Shown here: positions 41,688-48,903 of the stretch, piece after piece
Layout of the letters: every line of letters begins with the position of its first letter
Numbering within the stretch: the first letter of the stretch is position 1
Assembly: GCF_009604405.1 (NCBI RefSeq)
Contig: NZ_WEGK01000001.1
Span: forward strand, 744,001-808,000
Direction of reading: 5' to 3'
Length of the DNA stretch: 64,000 bases
DNA from: Nocardia macrotermitis
GTDB taxonomy: Bacteria > Actinomycetota > Actinomycetes > Mycobacteriales > Mycobacteriaceae
Program-made: the position numbers and the translations under genes
Notes under the pieces: generated by a model
The model's input: the letters and a program-made list of their open reading frames with translations, nothing else
Told to the model about the DNA's origin: nothing
The model's database searches: none

Positions 41688-42760
41688 TTCGGTCCCGGCA
41701 ACCAGGCGTAATTGGCCGTCCGCGAACCGTATTTCGCGAAACGGCAGATGCTCTCCTTGATGACCGCGCCGGTGCGTCCGGCCAGGAACATCCGGCGCGG
41801 CGAATCGTCGCGGCGGCCGACCTGGATCACCGCGTCGCGGCGGCCCAGGCTCAGGCCCTGACCGGTGTAGCCCATGGAATACGGCTGCGGTGTGCGTCCG
41901 GCCAGTAGCCGGACCAGTGTGTTCGCGGCGTGTGCGCCCTGCGGTTCGGCTGTGGCACAGGCCAATCGGGCGCCCGGAACCGCCGCGCAGTCACCGATCA
42001 CGAAGATGCGCGAATCGTCCACGCTTCGAAGGTAGTCGTCCACGACCGCGCGGCCGTCCGGGCGGACGGTCAATCCGCTGCGCGCGGCCAGATCGGGCGC
42101 CTCGGCCACGATCGCCCACAGCGTCAGATCCGAGGCGAGGTGCGGTCCCGAGCGCAGTGCGACGGTGTCCTCGCCCACCTTCGCCACGACGTCCTCGACG
42201 ATGTCCACGCCCAGGCGTGCCAAACCCGTGCGCACCCGACGCCGCCCGCCCTCGGACAGACTCGCCGCGATCGTCGAACCCACCAGGCGCACACGCAGAT
42301 CGGGCCGGGCCTCGGCGACCTCGGCGGCGGTCTCGATACCGGTCAGCCCGCCGCCGATGACGGTCACCGACTGCCCGGCGGTGAGCCCGGCCAGCGTCGT
42401 GCGCGCGGTCTGCGCGCCCTCCCACGTCCCCACCGCGATCGCGCCCGGCAGCGGTTCGACGCTGCTGCCGACGGCCAGGAACAGATGGTCGAAGGCGAGG
42501 TCCGCGCCGTCGTCCAGTCGTATGCTGCCGTCGCCGATCTTCTCGACGGCGCCGATCCGGGTGGTGATTCCCGGCCGCAGCATCTCGGCGAGCGGCGTCG
42601 CGGCCGCACCCGAACCGGCGATCTGCTGATGCAGCCGCACCCGTTCGACGAATTCTGACCGCGGATTGATCACCGTGATCTCGGCGTCGGCGACCTTGCG
42701 CGCGAGCCGATTCGCCGCGATCGTGCCCGCATATCCGGCACCTATCACCAGGACCTTCAT
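41684..42760 (-). CDS. NAD(P)/FAD-dependent oxidoreductase (NDH-2-like) coupled to ECF41 sigma
   Basis: A 358-residue flavoprotein disulfide-reductase-fold enzyme. The FAD motif is KVLVIGAGYAGTIAA at the N-terminus, the NAD motif is VTVIGGGLTGIETAAE (about 145-160), and FVIGDCAAVPG is the second FAD contact. Its length and order resemble type II NADH dehydrogenase-like proteins. ECF41 sigma genes are usually next to carboxymuconolactone decarboxylase, oxidoreductase or epimerase (COE) genes; this gene fills that role. ATG at 42760 has AGGAGACTAGAG upstream. It is first in the two-gene operon. A TGTCAC (complement of 42832-42837) lies upstream but has no matching -10. Confidence 0.9.
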   Translation of the reverse strand: MKVLVIGAGYAGTIAANRLARKVADAEITVINPRSEFVERVRLHQQIAGSGAAATPLAEMLRPGITTRIGAVEKIGDGSIRLDDGADLAFDHLFLAVGSSVEPLPGAIAVGTWEGAQTARTTLAGLTAGQSVTVIGGGLTGIETAAEVAEARPDLRVRLVGSTIAASLSEGGRRRVRTGLARLGVDIVEDVVAKVGEDTVALRSGPHLASDLTLWAIVAEAPDLAARSGLTVRPDGRAVVDDYLRSVDDSRIFVIGDCAAVPGARLACATAEPQGAHAANTLVRLLAGRTPQPYSMGYTGQGLSLGRRDAVIQVGRRDDSPRRMFLAGRTGAVIKESICRFAKYGSRTANYAWLPGPK

Positions 42761-42995
42761 CTCTAGTCTCCTGTCGTTGACGGGTCGTAGATGAGATGCC
42801 GGTCGGCGCGAATCTGTGATGGGCCTCGATCGTGACATACATCACCCCCGTGAAACCTCTGGTCGCGCTGATGCCGGTCCTGAGGCCGACCCACACAGGG
42901 CAGCTCGCGCCGCACCGCGATCCAGGCGGCTCCGGACGCTCGCGAGCGGCCCCACCAGCAGGTGTTGGACGGTGATCCTGGCAGAGTTGCCAGTC

Positions 42996-44513
42996 ATGCC
43001 CCCGAACCCGACGTCTGTCATCTCACCGCTGGCTGCCCTGGCACCGGATCTGCGCGCCGCGCTCACCCGCGCCCGCTACGACGCGGACACCCTGCTCGAG
43101 GTGCTCGGCGACGACGCGCACACCGCCCTGGGCCGGTCCGAACCGGTGCCGGTGCGCCGCGCGGTCCGCGACGCGGGCGAGTTGGGCACGCTGGTCCGGC
43201 TGCTGCTGCTCGGCGATCCGGAACCCGAACGCGAGGTCGCGGCCGCGCTCGCACCGCTGGATCTGGATCGCGCGGTGAGCGCCGGACTGCTCGAGCGCGA
43301 TGGCGGGAACATGCGGGCCGCCCTGGATCTGCGTCCGCTCGATCTCGGCGGCGGAACCCGCTGGGTGCTCTCGGATCTGGACGATTCGATCCAGCGTCGC
43401 ACCCTGAGCGCCGATCACGTGCTGGGCGTCGGCCAGGCGTCGCTGTCGCTGCTGCGCGCCACCCCGACCGCGCCCGTCGATTCGGTGCTGGATCTGGGCA
43501 CCGGATGCGGCGTGCAGGCGGTCCACGCCGCCGGATACGCGCGCACGGTGACCGGAACCGATGTCAGCGAGCGGGCGTTGTGGCTGGCCCATGCTACGGC
43601 CGCGCTGAACGGCCTGGATATCGAACTGCTGCGAGGTTCCTGGTTCGAGCCGGTCGCCGGACGCCGATTCGATCAGGTCGTCGCCAATCCCCCGTTCGTG
43701 GTCGGCCCCGCGCGGATCGAGCACACCTACCGCGATTCGGGTCTGGCCCTGGACGGCGCCAGCGAACTGGTCGTCTCCCGGGCTCCCGAACTGCTCGCGC
43801 CGGGCGGCACCGCGGCGATGCTGGCCTCCTGGGTGCATCGCGAGGGCGAGGACTGGCGGGCCCGGGTGTCGTCGTGGCTGCCCGACCACGGCGTCGACGC
43901 GTGGATCGTGCAGCGCGACATCGCCGATCCCGCCCTCTACGTGGGCACCTGGCTGCGGGACGCCGGTCTGGATCCGCGCGACCGCGAGGCCCAGGAACGC
44001 GCGCGGGTCTGGCTCGACGCCTTCGAGCACGCCGAGGTCGAGGGCATCGGTTTCGGATTCGTCTATCTCCGGGCGATCGACGGGCCGACCGAACTGCTCG
44101 CCGAGGACCTCACCCACGGTTTCGAGGATCCGCTCGGACCCGAGGCCACCGCCTACTTCGAACGTTCGGCCTGGCTGCGCGCGGTGGCGGCGGATCCGGA
44201 GCTGGCCTGGTCCGCCCGATTCGGCGTGGACGCGGCGACCGCGCTGGAACGCGTCTACCTGCACGGAACGGACGGCTGGGCCCAGCAGGTGGCGCGGCTG
44301 CATCGCGGGAACGGCCCGCGCTGGCAGCACGAGGTGGACGACTCCACCGCCGCCCTGCTCGCGGGAATGCAGGTCGCGGGCCTGCCGTTACACGAACTGA
44401 TCGACCTGCTAGCGGTCGGTCACACCGGTGCGGAGGCGACAGCCGAATTCCGTGCCGCCGCACTGTCGATCGTCACCGGGTTGGTTCGGCACGGCCTGAT
44501 CCACCCGGCGTAG
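42996..44513 (+). CDS. Large class I SAM-dependent methyltransferase (HemK/RlmG-like)
   Basis: A 505-residue protein. The central methyltransferase core (about 165-310) has VLDLGTGCGVQAVHAA (motif I) and the N-methyltransferase signature VVANPPFVVG, as in rRNA or protein-glutamine methyltransferases. The N-terminal 150 residues form an all-helical domain (winged-helix-like, LTRARYDADTLLEVLG), and the C-terminal 200 residues another. This three-part layout is common in actinobacteria with the target unassigned; rRNA guanine is a guess. ATG at 42996 is used, GTG 42972 is possible. It ends 163 nt before sigB. Confidence 0.83.
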   Translation: MPPNPTSVISPLAALAPDLRAALTRARYDADTLLEVLGDDAHTALGRSEPVPVRRAVRDAGELGTLVRLLLLGDPEPEREVAAALAPLDLDRAVSAGLLERDGGNMRAALDLRPLDLGGGTRWVLSDLDDSIQRRTLSADHVLGVGQASLSLLRATPTAPVDSVLDLGTGCGVQAVHAAGYARTVTGTDVSERALWLAHATAALNGLDIELLRGSWFEPVAGRRFDQVVANPPFVVGPARIEHTYRDSGLALDGASELVVSRAPELLAPGGTAAMLASWVHREGEDWRARVSSWLPDHGVDAWIVQRDIADPALYVGTWLRDAGLDPRDREAQERARVWLDAFEHAEVEGIGFGFVYLRAIDGPTELLAEDLTHGFEDPLGPEATAYFERSAWLRAVAADPELAWSARFGVDAATALERVYLHGTDGWAQQVARLHRGNGPRWQHEVDDSTAALLAGMQVAGLPLHELIDLLAVGHTGAEATAEFRAAALSIVTGLVRHGLIHPA

Positions 44514-44615
44514 TCCGCCACCCCGCGGCGTTCCCCGGCTACGCCCTTCTTAGGAACTTCTCAGATGGGTACGGTGAAAGCCGCAGCTCAGCACGGTTTA
44601 TCGCCGGGGTGGCGG

Positions 44616-44642
44616 GGAACTTTCCCAGTGTCGGGTCCGTTG
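44616..44642 (+). promoter_or_regulatory. SigE/SigH-type promoter of sigB
   Basis: GGAAC (44616-44620), a 17-nt spacer and CGTTG (44638-44642) match the GGAAC/CGTT consensus used by actinobacterial SigE/SigH-class ECF sigma factors. It lies 35 nt upstream of the sigB start. In M. tuberculosis sigB is likewise transcribed from a SigE/SigH promoter, so the cascade is probably conserved here. Confidence 0.75.
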
Positions 44643-44676
44643 ATCGGAGTGAGACACCACCGACAGGAGGCAAGTC

Positions 44677-45645
44677 ATGACAAGCCCCGCCACCACTGGA
44701 GTGCGCGCCAGCGATCAGGACCTCGACGCCACGAGCCCCGCAGCCGACCTGGTACGCGTGTACCTGAACGGAATCGGCAAGACTGCGCTGCTCACGGCCG
44801 CCGACGAGGTCGAGCTGGCCAAGCGCATCGAGGCGGGCCTCTACGCCCAGCACCTGCTGGAGACCGGTAAGCGGATGGCCGCCACTCGCAAGCGCGACCT
44901 CGCGATCCTGGTCCGGGACGGTCAGGCCGCCCGTCAGCACCTGCTCGAGGCCAATCTGCGCCTGGTGGTGTCGCTGGCCAAGCGCTACACCGGCCGCGGC
45001 ATGCCGCTGCTGGACCTGATCCAGGAGGGCAACCTCGGCCTGATCCGGGCGATGGAGAAGTTCGACTACGCCAAGGGCTTCAAGTTCTCCACCTACGCCA
45101 CCTGGTGGATCCGGCAGGCCATCACCCGCGGTATGGCCGATCAGAGCCGCACCATCCGGCTGCCCGTCCACCTGGTCGAGCAGGTCAACAAGCTCGCCCG
45201 GATCAAGCGCGAACTGCATCAGCAGCTCGGCCGCGAGGCCACCGACGAGGAACTGGCCACCGAGTCGGGCATCCCGGTCGAGAAGATCGCCGATCTGCTG
45301 GACCACAGCCGCGATCCGGTAAGCCTGGACATGCCGGTCGGCAACGACGAAGAGGCGCCCCTCGGTGATTTCATCGAGGATTCCGAGGCCACCTCCGCCG
45401 AGAGCGCCGTCATCGCCGGCATCATGCACAACGACGTCCGCAGCGTGCTGGCCACGTTGGACGAGCGTGAGCAGCAGGTCATCCGCCTGCGCTTCGGCCT
45501 GGACGACGGTCAGCCCCGCACGCTGGATCAGATCGGCAAGCTGTTCGGCCTGTCCCGCGAGCGCGTCCGGCAGATCGAGCGCGAGGTCATGGCCAAGCTC
45601 CGCAAGGGTGAGCGGGCCGATCGCCTGCGCGCCTACGCCAGCTGA
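44677..45645 (+). CDS. sigB: RNA polymerase sigma factor SigB (group 2, stress/stationary phase)
   Basis: A 322-residue principal-like sigma factor of SigB length, lacking the long N-terminal extension of SigA. Region 1.2 is at about 22-55; region 2 has [20 protein letters not shown], then [19 protein letters not shown] and [19 protein letters not shown]. Region 3 includes [15 protein letters not shown]. Region 4 has [20 protein letters not shown] and [20 protein letters not shown]. It directs transcription of general stress genes. ATG at 44677 is preceded by AGGAGG. The promoter upstream is of SigE/SigH type, and three inverted repeats follow. In Mycobacterium ideR is next; here about 11 kb intervene. 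Confidence 0.95.
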   Translation: MTSPATTGVRASDQDLDATSPAADLVRVYLNGIGKTALLTAADEVELAKRIEAGLYAQHLLETGKRMAATRKRDLAILVRDGQAARQHLLEANLRLVVSLAKRYTGRGMPLLDLIQEGNLGLIRAMEKFDYAKGFKFSTYATWWIRQAITRGMADQSRTIRLPVHLVEQVNKLARIKRELHQQLGREATDEELATESGIPVEKIADLLDHSRDPVSLDMPVGNDEEAPLGDFIEDSEATSAESAVIAGIMHNDVRSVLATLDEREQQVIRLRFGLDDGQPRTLDQIGKLFGLSRERVRQIEREVMAKLRKGERADRLRAYAS

Positions 45646-45706
45646 GCCCACCTCGTCCCCGCCACCCCCTTGTACGGAGACGCTACGCGTCGCAGTACTC
45701 ACAGAC

Positions 45707-45823
45707 GCTGGGCCGTCCGGAATCCGGCCCAGCTCCCCGTGGTGACCGTGCTCATCCGGTCACCCGAAGCGCCGGTCGGCGACGCGCGTCCCACCCCTCC
45801 GGGAAGTGCGAACCGACCGGCGC
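45707..45823. repeat. Three tandem inverted repeats downstream of sigB
   Basis: Stem 1: GCTGGGCCG (45707-45715) and CGGCCCAGC (45725-45733). Stem 2: GGTGACCG (45741-45748) and CGGTCACC (45757-45764). Stem 3: GCGCCGGTCGG (45769-45779) and CCGACCGGCGC (45813-45823), with a 33-nt loop. All stems are perfect but lack T-tracts. They probably terminate or stabilise the sigB mRNA. Confidence 0.6.
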
Positions 45824-45883
45824 TGCGTTCTGCTCGAGGCGATATCTGTTGCGGCGATGTTCGGTTGCGGCACAATGGATTTC

Positions 45884-46171
45884 ATGACCACAGCCATCTG
45901 GAACGGACAGCAGCTCGCCGCCAGCGACGCGACGATCGTCGTCGAGGGCAATCACTACTTCCCGCCCGATTCGATCGATCGGCAGTTCTTCGAGCCGACC
46001 GGCACACACTCCACCTGTAGCTGGAAGGGCGAGGCCAGCTACTACACCGTCACGGTCGAGGGCACCCGGAACGTCGACGCGGCCTGGTACTACCCCGAAC
46101 CGCTGGCCGAGGCGGAGAACATCAAGGACTACGTCGCGTTCTGGCGTGGTGTCGAGGTGCGCGAGGGCTGA
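45884..46171 (+). CDS. DUF427-domain protein
   Basis: A 95-residue protein that is essentially one DUF427 domain: TTAIWNGQQLAASD at the N-terminus, then VEGNHYFPPDSI, HSTCSWKGEASYYTV and VDAAWYYPEPLAEAENIKDY, the family hallmark. DUF427 proteins are small beta-rich cytoplasmic proteins of unknown function, widespread in actinobacteria and cyanobacteria. ATG at 45884 (MTTAIW) is the family start; the open frame upstream is not conserved-looking. Confidence 0.9.
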   Translation: MTTAIWNGQQLAASDATIVVEGNHYFPPDSIDRQFFEPTGTHSTCSWKGEASYYTVTVEGTRNVDAAWYYPEPLAEAENIKDYVAFWRGVEVREG

Positions 46172-46217
46172 GTGCCCTCGACTGTTCCGCGTGGGTGCGA
46201 TCTCCTACGATCACCCC

Positions 46218-46652
46218 ATGCGATTGAAACGGGTTTCAGTTCTGGCGCTACCGCTGCTCGCCGCGCTGGCCACCGCACCGAACGCGACCGCCACCCTCCC
46301 GAACGCGCGCGAGGCGATCGCCATGGCCTATCTCGACGCGTTGACCTCGCACAATGCCGACGACGTCCCGTTCGCGCCGGACTGCACCCGTGTGGAGGCC
46401 GGTATCCAGACCGGCTACTCCGGCCCGCAGCTCACCCACGACCTGGACACCGGCCCGCAGTATCAACTCGTGCAACGCATCTACGACGTGCGGCTGAGCA
46501 CTGCGGGCACCGTCGTGACCGCGCGCTACCACCTGGATTCGGGTGTGGCCGGGCAGCGTCTGGTCACCGTCGACATCACCGAGACCTTCGACATACCGGA
46601 CGGGACCATCCACCGGATCGTCGCCGAGATCGTCCCGGTTTCGGGGTCCTGA
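46218..46652 (+). CDS. Secreted SnoaL/DUF8021-like protein
   Basis: A 144-residue exported protein. A signal peptide (RLKRVSVLALPLLAALATAPNATA, about 2-25) is followed by a compact NTF2-like fold: AYLDALTSHNADDVPFAPDCTRVE, a Gly/Tyr segment, QLVQRIYDVRLSTAGT, ARYHLDSG and a final ETFDIPDGTIHRIVAEI. It most resembles DUF8021/SnoaL-like domains, often small-ligand binding. Function is unknown. ATG at 46218 starts exactly at the signal peptide. It is 46 nt after the DUF427 gene. Its TGA is the first base pairs of a terminator stem. Confidence 0.75.
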   Translation: MRLKRVSVLALPLLAALATAPNATATLPNAREAIAMAYLDALTSHNADDVPFAPDCTRVEAGIQTGYSGPQLTHDLDTGPQYQLVQRIYDVRLSTAGTVVTARYHLDSGVAGQRLVTVDITETFDIPDGTIHRIVAEIVPVSGS

Positions 46653-46691
46653 CCGGATTCGAGCGTCGCATACCGGCCGCTCGAATCCGGT
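46652..46691 (+). terminator. Terminator hairpin overlapping the stop codon
   Basis: ACCGGATTCGAGCG (46652-46665) and its exact complement CGCTCGAATCCGGT (46678-46691) form a 14-bp stem with a 12-nt loop. The last base of the TGA stop of the secreted protein gene is the first base of the stem. Confidence 0.65.
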
Positions 46692-46832
46692 ATACGTGCA
46701 CTGCCGCAGGAAACACTCGGCCGCTGTCCGATTCGACATGACAATTTCCTGGCACATTCGCCTCGGCGAGCGGGCACCTCGATGAGTCGGCGCAGCGAGG
46801 CGGGCGGGTGACCCGTCAGGGTCGCCCCTGTC

Positions 46833-47279
46833 TCAATTCGCCCGCGTCAATACGGTGTCCAGGTTGTCGAGCATGGCGGCCCAACCGGGGCTCATGATCG
46901 AGCGGGCACGTTGCATGAGCGGGTAGTCGGGGGCGAAGCCGGTGTGGCTGAACAAGATTCGGGTGCCGTGGCCCTCCGGGCGCAGCTGCCAGGTGATGAT
47001 CCAGCCGGTCGGAGTGTCGGACCGGGCGTCGTTCCAGGTCATGCGGAGCAGTTCGGGGGCGACGGCCTCGAGGACCTCGCCGTGGATGTGGCCGGAGAAG
47101 TCCTGGCCGGGCATGGGGCGGGTCCTCATCTCGAAGGTGTTGCCCGCCAACGGTTCGAAGCCGATCGGTTCCATCATCCACTGCGCCATCAGCGTCGGGG
47201 CGGTGAGGGCGCGCCACACCTTCTCGGGCGGGTGCGGGTAGTAGTGGTCCAGTTCTATCGCGGTCGCGGTGTCGCACAT
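46833..47279 (-). CDS. SRPBCC/AHSA1-family ligand-binding protein
   Basis: A 148-residue START/Bet v1-fold protein of the AHSA1 type. Landmarks are the N-terminal ELDHYYPHPPEKVWRALTAP, then MAQWMMEPIGFEPLAGNTFEM, a central beta meander with RMTWND and the terminal TGFAPDYPLMQRARSIMSPGWAAMLDNLDTVL. Such proteins bind hydrophobic ligands. The gene overlaps the ArsR gene by 25 nt and is cotranscribed; ArsR-AHSA1 pairs are very common in actinobacteria, though the signal sensed is unknown. Confidence 0.88.
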   Translation of the reverse strand: MCDTATAIELDHYYPHPPEKVWRALTAPTLMAQWMMEPIGFEPLAGNTFEMRTRPMPGQDFSGHIHGEVLEAVAPELLRMTWNDARSDTPTGWIITWQLRPEGHGTRILFSHTGFAPDYPLMQRARSIMSPGWAAMLDNLDTVLTRAN

Positions 47280-47635
47280 GGTTGCTCCTCGGGGTTCTCG
47301 GGGTGGTCGGGCATGGTGTCGAGCACCTCGCCCAGGGCGCGCAGCCGGGCACGCCAGTAGCGCTCGAACGGGCTCAGCCAGCTCTGCAACTCGTGCAGCG
47401 GCTCGGGTTCGACGCGGTAGTACCGGTAGCGGCCGCGCTTGTCCTCGCCGACCAGCCCGGATTCACGCAGTACCCGCAGATGTTCGGACACACTCGGCCG
47501 GGCCATCTCGAACCGTTCGGCGATCGCCTGGACGGTCCGCTCGCCCTCGAGCAGCATTTCCAGGATCTCGCGCCGGGTGGGGTTCGCCAGGGCCGCGAAG
47601 ACTCGATCCGCGGTGGCGTGTTCCAGCTGAGCCAT
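47255..47635 (-). CDS. ArsR-family winged-helix repressor
   Basis: A 126-residue ArsR/SmtB regulator. The winged helix is clear: VFAALANPTRREILEMLLEG, then QAIAERFEMARPSVSEHLRVL, then the wing VGEDKRGRYRYYRV. There is no metal-binding Cys cluster (C-x-C), so this is not a classical arsenic or metal sensor but the AHSA1-coupled type. ATG at 47635 (MAQLEH) is preferred to 47644. It probably represses its own promoter through the twin dyads at 47648-47690. Confidence 0.92.
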   Translation of the reverse strand: MAQLEHATADRVFAALANPTRREILEMLLEGERTVQAIAERFEMARPSVSEHLRVLRESGLVGEDKRGRYRYYRVEPEPLHELQSWLSPFERYWRARLRALGEVLDTMPDHPENPEEQPCATPRPR

Positions 47636-47647
47636 GGCCGCCACTAT

Positions 47648-47690
47648 AGGTAGGTAATTCCCTACCTGTCAAACGTAGGTAATCTCCTAC
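47648..47690. promoter_or_regulatory. Twin ArsR operator dyads
   Basis: AGGTAGG, TAATTC and CCTACCT (47648-47667) form a perfect 7-bp dyad. GTAGG, TAATCT and CCTAC (47675-47690) repeat the same core GTAGG-TAATyy-CCTAC with centres 25 bp apart. They lie just upstream of the ArsR start and also within reach of the divergent PLP-enzyme gene (47737). Confidence 0.75.
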
Positions 47691-47736
47691 CTACCTGCCG
47701 CACGATTCGACGATCCAACCGATCCAGGAGCCGCCA

Positions 47737-48879
47737 GTGACCGAGTACCGCGCCCAACTCGTCGATCGGAGTGGCCGACGCTATCCACTGGACCGGTCTC
47801 GGTGGCGTGGTGACGACGGGTCACCACTGATGACCGAGCCACTGCCTGGGATCACTCGGCAGCAGATCGACACGGACGTCAACTCGCAGTGGCGTTATCG
47901 GGCGGCGTTACCGCTGCCGCACACCGATCCGGTGACCTTGGGCGAGGGGCGCACACCGCTGCTGACGCGCACTCTGGGCGGTCACGAGGTCGCGCTCAAG
48001 GTCGAATCCATGAATCCCACCGGCAGTTTCAAGGATCGCGGCACGTCGGTCATGATCACCGCGCTGCGGGAGCAGGGCGTCGATCGGATCCTGGAGGATT
48101 CCAGCGGTAACGGCGGATCCTCCGTCGCCGCCTACAGCGCCGTCGCCGGAATCGATGCGCAGATCCTCGCTCCGGCAACCACTTCCGCGGCCAAGATCGT
48201 GCAGAGTCGGTTGCACGGCGCGTCGGTCGACCTCGTCGCCGGAACCCGTCAGGACGTCGCCGACGAGGCGGTCGCGCGCTCCGAAACCCGTTGCTACGCA
48301 AGCCACAACTGGCATCCGCAGTTCCTCGAGGGCGTGAAGTTGATCGCCTACGAGATCTGGGAGGATCTGGGTTTCGTCGCGCCATCGGCGGTCGTGGTTC
48401 CGGCGGGCGCGGGCAGCCTCGTGCTGGGCTGCGCCACCGGTTTCGCCGAGTTGCAGCGCGCGGGCGAAATCGACCGGCCGCCAAGGATTCTCATCAGCCA
48501 GCCGCAACACTGCTGCCCGCTCGTGCAGGCCCTGGCCCGGGGTGAGGACTCGGTTGCCACACATTCCTGGCAGCCGACGCTGGCCGAAGGTACCGCGATC
48601 GCGCAACCCGTGCGCGATCGCGAAGCCCTACAGGCGATCCGGCACAGCGGCGGGGCCGGTACCTGCGTCCCCGAAGACGAGCTGATGCCCGCTGTCGGTG
48701 AACTCGCCCGCGCCGGGGTCTTCGTCGAACCCACCAGCGCGCAGGTGCTTCCCGCACTGCGCCGATTCCACGCCGAGGGGCACGTCGACCACGACGATAC
48801 TGTTGTCCTGATCCTGAGCGGCTCCGGCCTCAAAGCCGCTCAACGCATGGCCGAACTCATCACTTCGCCGAAAACCTGA
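47737..48879 (+). CDS. PLP-dependent enzyme, threonine-synthase-like
   Basis: A 380-residue fold-type II PLP enzyme. The Schiff-base Lys99 lies in NPTGSFKDRG. The phosphate-binding Ser/Gly loops are SSGNGGSS and PAGAGS, and the ring contact SGSGLKA is at the C-terminus. Threonine synthase, cystathionine beta-synthase and threonine dehydratase share these; the start motif GEGRTPL is threonine-synthase-like. GTG 47737 is used. It is divergent from the ArsR-AHSA1 operon, and the shared operators may put it under ArsR control. Substrate unassigned. Confidence 0.82.
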   Translation: MTEYRAQLVDRSGRRYPLDRSRWRGDDGSPLMTEPLPGITRQQIDTDVNSQWRYRAALPLPHTDPVTLGEGRTPLLTRTLGGHEVALKVESMNPTGSFKDRGTSVMITALREQGVDRILEDSSGNGGSSVAAYSAVAGIDAQILAPATTSAAKIVQSRLHGASVDLVAGTRQDVADEAVARSETRCYASHNWHPQFLEGVKLIAYEIWEDLGFVAPSAVVVPAGAGSLVLGCATGFAELQRAGEIDRPPRILISQPQHCCPLVQALARGEDSVATHSWQPTLAEGTAIAQPVRDREALQAIRHSGGAGTCVPEDELMPAVGELARAGVFVEPTSAQVLPALRRFHAEGHVDHDDTVVLILSGSGLKAAQRMAELITSPKT

Positions 48880-48903
48880 CCGCGTCGCGCGAGCCTGCCC
48901 GCG

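Noticed and set aside
42832..42837. TGTCAC (minus strand) as an ECF41 -35 element upstream of the oxidoreductase
   Set aside because: No CGTC -10 at the expected 16-17-nt spacing; a 6-mer match alone is not enough.
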